From an uncultured bacterium (GTDB taxonomy: Bacteria; Bacillota; Clostridia; Lachnospirales; Lachnospiraceae): a stretch of 64,000 nt of DNA. Position numbers and translations under genes: made by a program. Numbering within the stretch: the first letter of the stretch is position 1; the number at the start of each line of letters is the position of its first letter. Location of the stretch: positions 1 to 64,000 of the forward strand of contig CAMTMP010000005.1 of the NCBI GenBank assembly GCA_947073545.1, in the 5' to 3' direction. Under the pieces are notes generated by a model, which saw only the letters and a program-made list of their open reading frames with translations, had not been told where the DNA came from and did not search any database. Positions 42,599 to 51,341 of the stretch are shown here, piece after piece.

Positions 42599-43075
42599 TT
42601 ATTTAACGGGCTTAGCTCCTGCTTTTTCCTGCATTCTTTCAACCATTTGTTTGAATTTGCCCTTTTTCTTCTGCTCGACAGCCGGCGCCCTGCCGTGAAG
42701 ACCCTTTACGTCCGTGATGTAGATGCCGCTGACAACGGCCCTCACTTCCTTCTTGACGGGAACCGTGTCGAAAATTTTTTCTTCGCAGATAAGGGTCATG
42801 ATCTGCGGTCCTACTTTAGCTTTCACCACGGGAAGTTTAGAACCGCGCAGGAGCTTGGGCGTCTGTTCCAATATGACCGGGGGTAGTCCCGCATCTTTCA
42901 GCTTCATCCTCTTTTTATCGATGATGAGCATGGATACGGTCTGCTTCATCGCATCGATCTGTGCCTGCTGTTCGGCCTGTTTTTTCTGGGCTTTCTTTCC
43001 TAAGAAATATAATACGACTACGGCGATCAGCATAACCGCCAAAATTACCAATAAGACAATGGTAAACGTGCTCAT
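42599..43075 (-). CDS. Small membrane-anchored protein, unknown
   Basis: A 158-residue protein with one N-terminal membrane helix (FTIVLLVILAVMLIAVVVLYFLG) followed by a coiled, Lys/Gln-rich stretch (KKAQKKQAEQQAQIDAMKQT) and a compact beta part (PKLLRGSKLPVVKAKVGPQIM), ending in a Lys-rich tail. The start has GGAGGCATTCCC upstream on the minus strand. It may act on the cytoplasmic face of the membrane. Family not recognised. Confidence 0.72.
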   Translation of the reverse strand: MSTFTIVLLVILAVMLIAVVVLYFLGKKAQKKQAEQQAQIDAMKQTVSMLIIDKKRMKLKDAGLPPVILEQTPKLLRGSKLPVVKAKVGPQIMTLICEEKIFDTVPVKKEVRAVVSGIYITDVKGLHGRAPAVEQKKKGKFKQMVERMQEKAGAKPVK

Positions 43076-43351
43076 GGGAATGCCTCCGTTCTCAAAATAT
43101 ATGTAAAAAATATTTTATCATTGATCTGCGTGTAACGCAAGCGTCAAAATACGACTTCAGCCATTTTATGCGCGGCAGGTTTCACAAAGAGGCTGACGCA
43201 GGCCATGACGGCGCCGTGCGCCGCGAAATAGAGACGGCCGGATATAGACAAATGAAGGACGGCTGTGGTAAGATAAGGGTTGAATTTACAGCAGGTGTGA
43301 AGATACCGGGCAGCTATAATGTTGATTTGAGAAAAGAGGAATTGAGGAGAT

Positions 43352-44443
43352 ATGAAAAGAAAAATCGGTGTTGTCGCAGCGGTGTTTGCTTCATCGCTGT
43401 TTCTGACTGCCTGCGGCAGTAAGGAATATTTAAAGGATATAAAGGCAGAGAAATATGTGACGCTCGGCGCTTATACGGGCATTGAGGCCGCGGTCAATAA
43501 GCTGGAGGTGCCGGAGGGCGCGGTGGACAGCTACATTTACGATAATTATCTGGCGCCGAAGGCGGAGAAAGTACCGGTGACGGACAGGGCGGTACAGGAA
43601 GGCGACGTGGCGAACATCGACTTTGTGGGGTACCATGATGATGTGGCATTTGAGGGCGGCACGGGAGCGGATTTCGATCTGACGATCGGTTCCGGGCAGT
43701 TTATAGAGGGCTTCGAGGAAGGGCTGATCGGCGCGGATATCGGGGAGACCCGGCGCTTAAATCTGACATTTCCCGATCCCTATACCAATCCTGAGCTGGC
43801 GGGAGAGGACGTTGTGTTTGAAGTGACGGTGAACGGCATCAGCGAGAGCAGGGCGCCCGAACTCACGGACGCGCTTGTGAAACAGCTTGACGAAGAGGGC
43901 TATAATATGGGCGGCGCGCAGACAGCCCAAGAGCTGAACGATTACGTCTATCAGCTTTATGATCAGTCGGTGCGGAGCGCTTATGACAATGAGATCGAGA
44001 CCGCCATGGCGTCTGCCATTATGGAAAACAGCACGTTTCAGGACCCGCCGGAGGAGATGGTGCAGCGTTTTATTACAAGCATAGAGAACAATATGAGCGT
44101 AAGGGCGTCCTCTATCGGTATGTCTCTCATGCAGTATATGCAGCTCTACCAGGGACTTGACGAGGCGGGATACCGGACGCTTTTCGATGAAGAGGGTCTG
44201 CGGATGGCAAAGCAGTATATCATGTATCAGGCGATTGCGGACAAAGAGGGGCTTGTACCGACAGAGGAAGAGGTTGCCGGTGAGATTTCCTCGTTGATGA
44301 CGATTTACGGTTACACCTCTGAAGAGGAATTGAAAAAGAGCGTGGATGTGGAAGCGTTGAAGGAAGATCTGATGCGCAAAAAAGTGATCGCATTTTTAAA
44401 AGAGAACGGAAATATTCAGGAAAAGGCGGCAAGCGCGGAATGA
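43352..44443 (+). CDS. Extracytoplasmic trigger-factor-like PPIase lipoprotein
   Basis: A 363-residue lipoprotein (lipobox LTACG, Cys21). It has an FKBP-type PPIase domain at about 75-165 (GDVANIDFVGYHDDVAFEGG, LTIGSGQFIEGFEEGLIG, RRLNLTFPDPY, VVFEVTVNGI) and a helical trigger-factor C-terminal domain. This combination resembles an exported relative of Tig, likely helping exported proteins fold at the membrane, unlike cytoplasmic Tig, which has an extra ribosome-binding N-domain. The start follows GAGGAGAT. Confidence 0.86.
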   Translation: MKRKIGVVAAVFASSLFLTACGSKEYLKDIKAEKYVTLGAYTGIEAAVNKLEVPEGAVDSYIYDNYLAPKAEKVPVTDRAVQEGDVANIDFVGYHDDVAFEGGTGADFDLTIGSGQFIEGFEEGLIGADIGETRRLNLTFPDPYTNPELAGEDVVFEVTVNGISESRAPELTDALVKQLDEEGYNMGGAQTAQELNDYVYQLYDQSVRSAYDNEIETAMASAIMENSTFQDPPEEMVQRFITSIENNMSVRASSIGMSLMQYMQLYQGLDEAGYRTLFDEEGLRMAKQYIMYQAIADKEGLVPTEEEVAGEISSLMTIYGYTSEEELKKSVDVEALKEDLMRKKVIAFLKENGNIQEKAASAE

Positions 44444-44474
44444 AAACAAGAAATCATAAGAGGAGGATACGAAA

Positions 44475-45866
44475 ATGGATTTGACAGATATCAAAGATTT
44501 GTACCGTAACAGCGAAGCGTATATTGATAAGGAAGTAACGGTAGGCGGCTGGGTCAGAAGCATCCGGGACTCCAAGACTTTCGGTTTTATCGTGGCAAAC
44601 GACGGCACCTTTTTTGAGCCGCTGCAGATTGTCTATGCGGACGGCCTTGAAAATTTCGAGTCGATTTCAAAACTGAACGTGGGTTCCGCTATAGTGGCGC
44701 GGGGAAAGATCGTGGCTACACCCCAGGCGAAACAAAAATTTGAAATGCAGGCGGAGGAAATTCTCGTGGAGGGAATGTCCACGGCGGATTACCCGCTGCA
44801 GAAAAAGAGACATAGTTTCGAGTATCTGCGCACCATTTCCCATCTGCGCCCCAGAACAAATACTTTTCAGGCGGTGTTCCGCGTGCGTTCTCTGATCGCT
44901 TACGCGATTCACACGTTTTTTCAGGAGAGAGGTTTCGTCTATGTGCACACGCCTATTATCACGGGCAGTGATTGTGAGGGCGCGGGCGAGATGTTTCAGG
45001 TGACGACCATGGATTTGAACAATCTGCCGCAGACGCAGGACGGACAGGTTGACTACAGCGCGGATTTCTTCGGCAAGCCCACCAACCTGACGGTGAGCGG
45101 ACAGTTAAATGTGGAGACATATGCCTTTGCGTTTAAGAATGTATACACATTCGGGCCTACGTTCCGTGCGGAAAATTCCAATACGACCAGACATGCGGCG
45201 GAGTTCTGGATGATTGAGCCGGAGATGGCTTTTGCCGATCTGACGGACGATATGATGGTGGCTGAGGCGATGCTCAAACATGTGATCAGCTATGTGCTTG
45301 AAAACGCGCCGGAGGAGATGAACTTCTTCAATCAGTTTGTGGATAAGGGGCTGATCGAGCGGCTGAATCATGTATTACACTCCGACTTTGCCCATGTGAC
45401 TTACACGGAGGCAATCGAGATTCTGAAAAAGAATAATGACAGCTTTGAGTATAAGGTGGAGTGGGGCTGCGATTTACAGACCGAGCATGAGCGGTTCCTT
45501 ACTGAGCAGGAGTTTAAGCGTCCCGTATTTGTGACGGATTATCCAAAGGAAATCAAGGCTTTTTATATGAAGTTAAACGAGGATGGGAAGACAGTGGCGG
45601 CCATGGACTGCCTGGTGCCGGGCATCGGCGAAATTATCGGCGGCAGCCAGAGAGAGGACGATCTGGAGCTTCTGGAGCGCAGAATGGACGAGCTTGGACT
45701 GAACAAAGAGGATTACGGGTTTTATCTGGATCTTCGCAAGTACGGGTCGGCCAGACATGCGGGATTCGGGCTTGGCTTTGAGCGCTGCGTCATGTATCTG
45801 ACCGGCATGGGCAATATCCGCGACGTGGTTCCCTTCCCAAGAACGGTCAACAACTGCGAACTATAA
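44475..45866 (+). CDS. asnS: Asparaginyl-tRNA synthetase
   Basis: A 463-residue class II synthetase. The OB-fold anticodon domain at 1-120 ([24 protein letters not shown]) leads to motif 2 ([24 protein letters not shown]) and motif 3 ([27 protein letters not shown]). The amino-acid site resembles AsnS rather than AspS. The start has GAGGAGGATAC upstream. Hairpin element copy 5 begins just after the stop. It is probably in the same transcription unit as the preceding PPIase gene, 31 bases away. Confidence 0.95.
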   Translation: MDLTDIKDLYRNSEAYIDKEVTVGGWVRSIRDSKTFGFIVANDGTFFEPLQIVYADGLENFESISKLNVGSAIVARGKIVATPQAKQKFEMQAEEILVEGMSTADYPLQKKRHSFEYLRTISHLRPRTNTFQAVFRVRSLIAYAIHTFFQERGFVYVHTPIITGSDCEGAGEMFQVTTMDLNNLPQTQDGQVDYSADFFGKPTNLTVSGQLNVETYAFAFKNVYTFGPTFRAENSNTTRHAAEFWMIEPEMAFADLTDDMMVAEAMLKHVISYVLENAPEEMNFFNQFVDKGLIERLNHVLHSDFAHVTYTEAIEILKKNNDSFEYKVEWGCDLQTEHERFLTEQEFKRPVFVTDYPKEIKAFYMKLNEDGKTVAAMDCLVPGIGEIIGGSQREDDLELLERRMDELGLNKEDYGFYLDLRKYGSARHAGFGLGFERCVMYLTGMGNIRDVVPFPRTVNNCEL

Positions 45867-45868
45867 TA

Positions 45869-45982
45869 GAGTGAAAAGAACTTCTAAAGCTCAGCAGCAA
45901 GGGCTGCTTCGCTAAGAAGTTCTAGGAGCTGCACTGCAACTCCGCTTCACTCAGGAGAATGTCTGGGAAACAGGCATTCTCC
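45869..45982 (+). repeat. Two-hairpin intergenic element, copy 5 (with stem insertion)
   Basis: The outer stem is GAGTGAA (45869-45875) with TTCACTC (45946-45952); AAGAACTTCT pairs with AAGAAGTTCT and AGCAGC/GCTGCT lies inside. Relative to other copies, about 20 bases with the self-paired GGAGCTGCACTGCAACTCC replace the usual AAG before the closing arm. Hairpin 2 is GGAGAATGTCTG/CAGGCATTCTCC (45954-45982). Confidence 0.78.
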
Positions 45983-46005
45983 GTACAAAAAATCGGGGCA
46001 GAGAG

Positions 46006-47232
46006 ATGAAAAAGTACAAGAGACGGCTGTACGTCATATTATCTTTCATACTATGTCTTTCAGTGGTAGATCCGATTTCGGCTGCCACTATTTCCGAACT
46101 CCGGGATAATGTGAAAAAAAATCAGTCCCAATTGAAAAATGCCCAGCGGAAGGCGGACGAAGCGCAGGAGGCGCAGGAGGGCGTGGAAGAGGAGATTGAG
46201 GAGATCGACGCGGAACTGGTGAATCTGATCACGGATATCAACCTGTGCGAAGAGGCGATCAATGACAAAGAGGAGGAGATTTACAGGACGCAGCTTGACT
46301 ATGATGCGGCGGTGGCGGAGAAGGATGAGCAGTACGAATCCATGAAAATCCGCATCCAGTTTATGTACGAAAAGGGTGATTCTTCCTACTTGCACATGTT
46401 TTTCGGTGCAGGCAGCATGGGCGACATGGTAAATAAAGCGAAGTATGTGGAAGAGCTTTACGATTACGACAGGAAGCTTCTCGCCGAATACGAGAATACG
46501 GTAAAGCGAGTGCAGGAGCTTTGGGATACGTTAGAGGAGGATAAGTCGGAGCTTGAGACTTCAAGAGCCGAGCTGCAGGAAGGGCAGGCTTATATGGAGG
46601 AACTGCTTGCCCGGAAAAAGGAAGAGTATGAGAACTACAGCGTGATGCTCACCAAGGCGAAGCAGGAGGCGGCGACTTACACTGCGCGGATCAAGCAGGA
46701 GACTGCCCAGATCAGGAAGCTGGAGGAGGAAGAGCGCAAACGCCGGGAGGAAGAAGAAAGAAAGCGCAAGGAAGAGGAGGAAAAGCGCAGGAAAGAGCAG
46801 GAGGCGCTGCTGGCGCAGGGTGAAGAGGACGCCGATTCGAAGGAGAAACCAAAGAAACAGGAAACGCCAAAGCCCACGTCGTCCGGCGGCGGAAAAGGGC
46901 AGGATATCGCGAACTATGCCTGCAAGTTTATCGGGAATCCCTATGTGGCAGGGGGCACAAGCCTGACAAACGGGGCGGACTGCTCCGGCTTTGTGATGTC
47001 GGTCTACAAAAATTTTGGAATTAACCTTCCCAGAAGCTCCTACTCGCAGTCAACTGCGGGCAAAGGTGTGTCCTACTCCGACGCAAGACCGGGAGATGTG
47101 ATTTATTACGGCGGCCATGTCGGTATTTATATTGGAAACGGACAGATTGTACACGCCAGCACGGAGCGGACAGGGATTAAAATCACCTCGGCTACTTACC
47201 GGAATATCATTACGGTGAGACGGATTGTGTAG
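46006..47232 (+). CDS. Secreted NlpC/P60 cell-wall endopeptidase with coiled coil
   Basis: A 408-residue wall hydrolase. A signal peptide (YVILSFILCLSVVDPISAA) precedes a long coiled coil (ISELRDNVKKNQSQLKNAQ to about residue 265, Glu/Lys/Arg-rich), as in PcsB- or CwlO-type hydrolases, then a C-terminal NlpC/P60 domain: GADCSGFVMSVYKNFG (Cys326), RPGDVIYYGGHVGIYIG (His) and QIVHAS (second His). The coiled coil probably docks to FtsEX-like machinery, which is an inference. The start follows GGGGCAGAG. It is downstream of hairpin element copy 5. Confidence 0.88.
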   Translation: MKKYKRRLYVILSFILCLSVVDPISAATISELRDNVKKNQSQLKNAQRKADEAQEAQEGVEEEIEEIDAELVNLITDINLCEEAINDKEEEIYRTQLDYDAAVAEKDEQYESMKIRIQFMYEKGDSSYLHMFFGAGSMGDMVNKAKYVEELYDYDRKLLAEYENTVKRVQELWDTLEEDKSELETSRAELQEGQAYMEELLARKKEEYENYSVMLTKAKQEAATYTARIKQETAQIRKLEEEERKRREEEERKRKEEEEKRRKEQEALLAQGEEDADSKEKPKKQETPKPTSSGGGKGQDIANYACKFIGNPYVAGGTSLTNGADCSGFVMSVYKNFGINLPRSSYSQSTAGKGVSYSDARPGDVIYYGGHVGIYIGNGQIVHASTERTGIKITSATYRNIITVRRIV

Positions 47233-47270
47233 TCGGTGTGGGACTGCGGCTTGAGCGGACGCTGATTCAT

Positions 47271-48155
47271 ATGGAAATGTACACGCTAAATCAATATTTG
47301 CACGATACGTTTGGTCAAAAACTGTACAAGATAGCCTTGGACGGCGGATTTACCTGTCCGAACCGGGACGGCACGATAGACACCCGCGGATGCATTTTCT
47401 GCTCCGGAGCGGGTTCGGGAGAGTTTGCCGGAGACTGCGCGATGAACATTACGCAGCAGATCGAAAAGGGGAAGGACCGAGTAGCGGCAAAAATGAAGAA
47501 TGGCAGATATATTGCGTATTTTCAGGCTTTTACAAATACTTATGCGCCTGTCGGGAAACTGCGCTCTCTGTATATGGAGGCGATAAACCACAGGGATATA
47601 GCGGTGCTATCCGTTGCAACGCGCCCGGATTGCCTTCCGGACGAGGTGTTGGACCTGTTATGTGAGTGCAGGCGGATAAAACCGGTCTGGGTAGAACTTG
47701 GACTGCAGACGATACATCCGGCAACGGCTGCCTACATCCGCCGGGGTTATCCGCTGTCCGTGTACGACGACGCCGTAAACCGACTGAAAGCGCGTGGCAT
47801 CGAAGTGATAACGCATGTGATGCTCGGACTGCCGGGTGAGTCAAGGCAGGATATGCTTGACACGGTATCCTATGTGGGGAAAAGCCGCGCGGACGGCATA
47901 AAACTGCAGCTTCTGCATGTGATCAGGGGCACGGATCTGGAAAAGGATTATCGGGAAGGAAAGTTCGAAACGCTCACTTTCGAAAGCTATGTAGAGCTGG
48001 TTGCAGAGTGTGTTGCCCTGCTTCCGGAAAATATGGTTATTCATCGCTTGACAGGAGACGGAGACAAGCGCACGCTGGTGGCGCCGATGTGGAGTGGCGA
48101 TAAAAAGCGTGTGCTCAATGCGATTTATAGGGCAATTTGTAACGGTTCAGCCTGA
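47271..48155 (+). CDS. Radical SAM protein, YhcC/TIGR01212 type
   Basis: A 294-residue radical SAM enzyme. The cluster region reads ALDGGFTCPNRDGTIDTRGC, then IFCSGAGSGEFA, as in the YhcC family, and the barrel shows YFQAFTNTYAPV, SVATRPDCLPDEVLDLL, WVELGLQTIHPATAAYIRRG and THVMLGLPGESRQDMLDTVSY. The family's substrate is unknown. The start at 47271 is chosen by comparison with the family start; the ribosome site (GAGCGGAC) is weak, and GTG at 47238 is an alternative. It is 33 bases after the NlpC/P60 gene. Confidence 0.9.
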   Translation: MEMYTLNQYLHDTFGQKLYKIALDGGFTCPNRDGTIDTRGCIFCSGAGSGEFAGDCAMNITQQIEKGKDRVAAKMKNGRYIAYFQAFTNTYAPVGKLRSLYMEAINHRDIAVLSVATRPDCLPDEVLDLLCECRRIKPVWVELGLQTIHPATAAYIRRGYPLSVYDDAVNRLKARGIEVITHVMLGLPGESRQDMLDTVSYVGKSRADGIKLQLLHVIRGTDLEKDYREGKFETLTFESYVELVAECVALLPENMVIHRLTGDGDKRTLVAPMWSGDKKRVLNAIYRAICNGSA

Positions 48156-48194
48156 CACGATTCCGGCGGTTTCGCAAAAAGGCAGGATAAGGGA

Positions 48195-48224
48195 TTGACT
48201 TTTTCGCAGTGCATAAGATAGAAT
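48195..48224 (+). promoter_or_regulatory. Promoter of the lar-nik operon
   Basis: TTGACT (48195-48200), 18-bp spacer, TAGAAT (48219-48224). The long leader follows. Confidence 0.65.
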
Positions 48225-48228
48225 AGAT

Positions 48229-48418
48229 AAAGATAAAAGCGGGCAAGAAGCCTGCATGGGGACAGAAGTTCCTATAAGACACAGTACGATTTTAGGCGGA
48301 AAAACCTTGTCAGCGGCATGTATATGCCGTTTTCAGCGAAATAGATTAAGTGGTGCAATGTATACGCAGGAAGGTATACGATTCCTAGAAAGGGAATCCT
48401 ATGTCTTCCTTTCTTTGT
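48229..48418 (+). promoter_or_regulatory. Structured leader ending in a terminator, candidate nickel-sensing riboswitch
   Basis: After the promoter come hairpins GCGGGC/GCCTGC (about 48239-48255), CCTATAA/TTTTAGG (about 48271-48296), and CGGCAT/ATGCCG (about 48312-48326), separated by unpaired GGGGACAG and ACACAG. Then an 18-bp stem, AGGAAGGTATACGATTCC against GGAATCCTATGTCTTCCT with one mismatch, ends in TTCTTTG (48368-48417), fitting an intrinsic terminator. With larE-larB-larC and a nickel-type transporter downstream, a metal-responsive (NiCo-like) switch is a reasonable reading but is inferred. Confidence 0.5.
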
Positions 48419-48459
48419 GCTTATAAGCACAGCGAATAGAGGAGTCGGAAGGAGCAATT

Positions 48460-49206
48460 ATGGATCTTACTATTTTTTTCAAAGAAAACCCGAAAGCTGC
48501 GGTCGCTTTTTCCGGCGGCACTGACTCGGCGTATCTGCTCTATGCGGCGGCAGCGGCGGGGGCGGATGTGCGGGCATACTATGTAAAGAGCGCGTTTCAG
48601 CCGCGTTTTGAGCTGGAGGATGCGAAGCGTCTCTGCAGGGAATTGGATATTGACTTAAAAATATTCACGGCGGACGTGCTTGCCCACAAAGCCGTCCGGG
48701 AAAATCCTGCTGACCGCTGCTATTATTGTAAAAAAATAATATTTACGGCGATCGCAGAATCGGCGGCAGCGGATGGCTATGAGCTGCTGCTTGACGGCAC
48801 AAATGCCTCCGATGAAGAGGGAGACCGCCCGGGGATGCGGGCGCTGCGGGAACTGTCCGTGCGCTCTCCGCTGCGGGAGTGCGGGCTTGCCAAGGAGGAG
48901 ATACGCAGACTTTCCAGAGAGGCGGGGCTTTTTACATGGAACAAACCGGCGTACGCCTGTCTGGCGACCCGGATACCCGCAGGAGAGGAAATTACGGCGG
49001 AAAAGCTAAAAAACACGGAGGCTGCGGAAGAATTTCTCTTCTCGCTTGGTTTTACGGATTTTAGGGTAAGGCGGTTCGGTGAGGCGGCAAGACTGCAGTT
49101 TCCGGTGTCACAGCTTGGGAGTGTTCTGGAGAAAAGAGAAAAAATTGTTGGGAAACTGAAACAATATTACGGAGCGGTTTTGCTGGATATGGAGGCGAGG
49201 ACATGA
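48460..49206 (+). CDS. larE: Sacrificial sulfur transferase for nickel-pincer cofactor (LarE)
   Basis: A 248-residue ATP pyrophosphatase. LarE adenylates the carboxylated pyridinium precursor and supplies sulfur from its own cysteine. The PP-loop VAFSGGTDSAYLLYA is at 14-28. The conserved PAYACLATRIP holds the Cys (167) equal to the sacrificial cysteine of Lactobacillus LarE, and RCYYCK adds two more (Cys about 87 and 90), a pattern seen in some LarE that may bind a cluster. The stop overlaps the larB start by 4 bases. The start follows GTCGGAAGGAGCAATT. Confidence 0.92.
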   Translation: MDLTIFFKENPKAAVAFSGGTDSAYLLYAAAAAGADVRAYYVKSAFQPRFELEDAKRLCRELDIDLKIFTADVLAHKAVRENPADRCYYCKKIIFTAIAESAAADGYELLLDGTNASDEEGDRPGMRALRELSVRSPLRECGLAKEEIRRLSREAGLFTWNKPAYACLATRIPAGEEITAEKLKNTEAAEEFLFSLGFTDFRVRRFGEAARLQFPVSQLGSVLEKREKIVGKLKQYYGAVLLDMEART

Positions 49207-49973
49207 GTGATTATCGAAAAATTCTGGAACAGGTGAGGGACGGTGAAGTTTCCGTGGAGGAGGCGCTTCTTGCCATCAAAAAAAAGCCTTTCGAGGATAT
49301 CGGTTATGCCAAGGTGGATCATCACAGGGGCGTTCGTCAGGGAGCGCCGGAGGTGATTTTTGGCGCGGGAAAAGAGGCGGCGCAGATTGCAGGCATCGTT
49401 GACAGTATGAAGAAAAACGGACAGGAGACGATTCTGATCACCAGACTTGCCCCGAAAAAGGCAAAGAAGGTGGCGAAGCGCTGTGAACTGACTTACCATG
49501 AACAGGCGCGGATCGGTATTGTCGGCGATATGCCGAAGCCGTCCGGAATCGGAAAAATCGTGGTCGCCACAGGAGGAACTTCGGATATTCCGGTAGCGGA
49601 GGAGGCGGCGCTTACCGCACAGGTGCACGGCAACGAGGTGGTGCGGCTCTATGATGTGGGTGTGGCCGGACTGCATCGGCTTTTGTCCCATATGGACGAG
49701 ATTATGGATGCCTCTGTGATTGTTGCGATTGCGGGTATGGAGGGCGCGCTTGCCAGTGTGATCGGGGGACTTGCGGACTGTCCTGTGATCGCGGTGCCTA
49801 CCAGCGTGGGGTACGGCGTGTCCATGCACGGGGTTTCGGCCCTTTTATCCATGTTAAATTCCTGTGCGAGCGGCGTTTCGGTGGTAAATATCGACAATGG
49901 ATTTGGGGCCGGCTATCTGGCGAGTATGATCAACCACAACATGAGAAGTACTTCTAAAGACGTCTTGCCATAG
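49203..49973 (+). CDS. larB: Nickel-pincer cofactor biosynthesis protein LarB
   Basis: A 256-residue protein of the AIR-carboxylase (PurE-like) fold. LarB carboxylates and hydrolyses nicotinic acid adenine dinucleotide in making the lactate-racemase cofactor. Family signature stretches are DHHRGVRQGAPEVIFGAGK, VVATGGTSDIPVAEEAALTA, YDVGVAGLHRLL, AGMEGALASVIGGL, VIAVPTSVGYGVS and LNSCASGVSVVNIDNGFGAGYLAS. The last ten residues (RSTSKDVLP and before) are encoded by hairpin element copy 6, which also supplies the TAG stop. It overlaps larE by 4 bases. Confidence 0.93.
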   Translation: MSDYRKILEQVRDGEVSVEEALLAIKKKPFEDIGYAKVDHHRGVRQGAPEVIFGAGKEAAQIAGIVDSMKKNGQETILITRLAPKKAKKVAKRCELTYHEQARIGIVGDMPKPSGIGKIVVATGGTSDIPVAEEAALTAQVHGNEVVRLYDVGVAGLHRLLSHMDEIMDASVIVAIAGMEGALASVIGGLADCPVIAVPTSVGYGVSMHGVSALLSMLNSCASGVSVVNIDNGFGAGYLASMINHNMRSTSKDVLP

Positions 49974-50034
49974 GACGAGACGCCAAGAAGTACTATGTCT
50001 CATGTGAGAGAATGCCAAAAAGCAGGCATTCTCT
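49939..50034 (+). repeat. Two-hairpin intergenic element, copy 6 (inside the 3' end of larB)
   Basis: The outer stem is ACATGAGA (49939-49946) with TCTCATGT (49998-50005); AGTACTTC pairs with GAAGTACT; inner GACGTCTTG pairs with CGAGACGCC around CCATAGG. Hairpin 2 is AGAGAATGCC (50007-50016) with GGCATTCTCT (50025-50034). larB reads into the first arm and stops at the TAG of the apical loop. Confidence 0.82.
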
Positions 50035-50058
50035 GCACAATTACAGGAGGGAAAATTT

Positions 50059-51297
50059 ATGAAGACATTATATTTAGACTGCGGTATGGGTGCGGCGGGA
50101 GATATGTTGACTGCGGCATTGCTGGAGCTTCTGCCGGATCGGGAGGAGGTGATCGGGGAGCTAAATGCGCTGGGGATTCCCGGTGTGGAGATAGTGTGTG
50201 AGAAAGCGCAGAAGTGCGGCATCGGCGGCACCCATATTTCCGTGCGTGTGCATGGAGTGGAGGAGTCCGAGGAGATATATGGGCAAGGGCATTTGCATGA
50301 GTCAGAGCATCACCATGACCACGACCATACGGGTGATGCAGGGCACGGACACGGTCACACCCATCATCATCACAGCGGTTTGCATGAGATCGGGCATATC
50401 GTGGAGGCACTGCCTTTGTCGGGGCGGATACAGAAAGATATTCTGGCAGTGTTCGGGATGATTGCGGAAGCGGAGAGTCATGTCCATGGCGTGCCGGTCA
50501 ATGAGATTCATTTTCATGAAGTGGGAACCATGGATGCGGTGGCGGATATCACGGCAGTCTGTGTGATGATGGACAGACTGGCGCCGGATCAGGTCATTGT
50601 GTCTCCTGTGCATGTGGGCAGCGGACAAGTGAAATGCGCCCACGGGATTCTGCCTGTGCCTGCGCCTGCGACGGCTTATATTTTACAGGATGTGCCGATT
50701 TACGGCGGGGAGATCCGTGGAGAGCTCTGCACGCCGACAGGAGCGGCCCTTTTGAAATATTTTGCCAGCCGCTTTGGAGCGATGCCGGTTATGCGCACAC
50801 TCGCTATCGGTTATGGAATGGGGAAAAAGGATTTTCCGGCGGCGAACTGTGTGCGTGCGCTGCTTGGCGAGACGGAAGGGGCGGGAGATACGGTGGCCGA
50901 GCTTGTCTGCAATGTGGACGATATGACGGCGGAAGCTGTCGGTTTTGCCGGGGAGACGCTTCTTGAGGCGGGTGCGCTTGATGTCTTCACTGTGGCGGCT
51001 GGGATGAAGAAGTCCCGTATGGGGATGGTACTGCATGTGATGTGCACGGAGTCCATGAAAGGCAAAATGGTGGAGCTGATTTTTAAACACACGACCACGA
51101 TTGGCATCCGGGAAAATATTTCCAGAAGATATACGCTTGCCCGCTCGATTCGGAAGGTGCAGACGCCCTACGGGGAAGTGAGGAAAAAAATCTCGGAGGG
51201 CTACGGCGTGACGAGAGAAAAGTATGAATATGAAGATCTGGCGCAGATCGCGAGGGAACGGGGGATGTCCATCCGAGAGGTGGAGGAATCCCTGTGA
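50059..51297 (+). CDS. larC: Nickel insertase for nickel-pincer cofactor (LarC)
   Basis: A 412-residue single-frame LarC. LarC puts nickel into the pincer cofactor. The N-terminal LarC1 part begins LYLDCGMGAAGDMLTAALLEL and has EIHFHEVGTMDAVADI and TPTGAALLKYFASRFGAMP. A His-rich loop (HESEHHHDHDHTGDAGHG, then further His) at about 82-110 is a plausible nickel store. The LarC2 part follows (ETTIGIRENISRR-like, VQTPYGEVRKKISEGYGV). In Lactobacillus LarC1 and LarC2 are joined by programmed frameshift; here one frame covers both. The start follows ACAGGAGGGAAAATTT. Confidence 0.94.
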   Translation: MKTLYLDCGMGAAGDMLTAALLELLPDREEVIGELNALGIPGVEIVCEKAQKCGIGGTHISVRVHGVEESEEIYGQGHLHESEHHHDHDHTGDAGHGHGHTHHHHSGLHEIGHIVEALPLSGRIQKDILAVFGMIAEAESHVHGVPVNEIHFHEVGTMDAVADITAVCVMMDRLAPDQVIVSPVHVGSGQVKCAHGILPVPAPATAYILQDVPIYGGEIRGELCTPTGAALLKYFASRFGAMPVMRTLAIGYGMGKKDFPAANCVRALLGETEGAGDTVAELVCNVDDMTAEAVGFAGETLLEAGALDVFTVAAGMKKSRMGMVLHVMCTESMKGKMVELIFKHTTTIGIRENISRRYTLARSIRKVQTPYGEVRKKISEGYGVTREKYEYEDLAQIARERGMSIREVEESL

Positions 51298-51341
51298 GGG
51301 AATGTGGAACAGATGACGGAAGAAACTTGCAGAGGTAAGAA

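Noticed and set aside
43168-43422. 84-codon open frame before the PPIase gene
   Set aside because: It overlaps the PPIase start in another frame, and its sequence has no signal peptide, no recognisable motif and no ribosome site.
46730-46850. Glu/Arg-rich stretch in the NlpC/P60 protein as a repeat tract
   Set aside because: The codons vary and the frame is part of a continuous coiled coil.
48229-48350. Cobalamin riboswitch in the lar-nik leader
   Set aside because: The conserved B12-box type sequence (GCCACTG) and the usual ACAGCCCCCGC stretch are not present.
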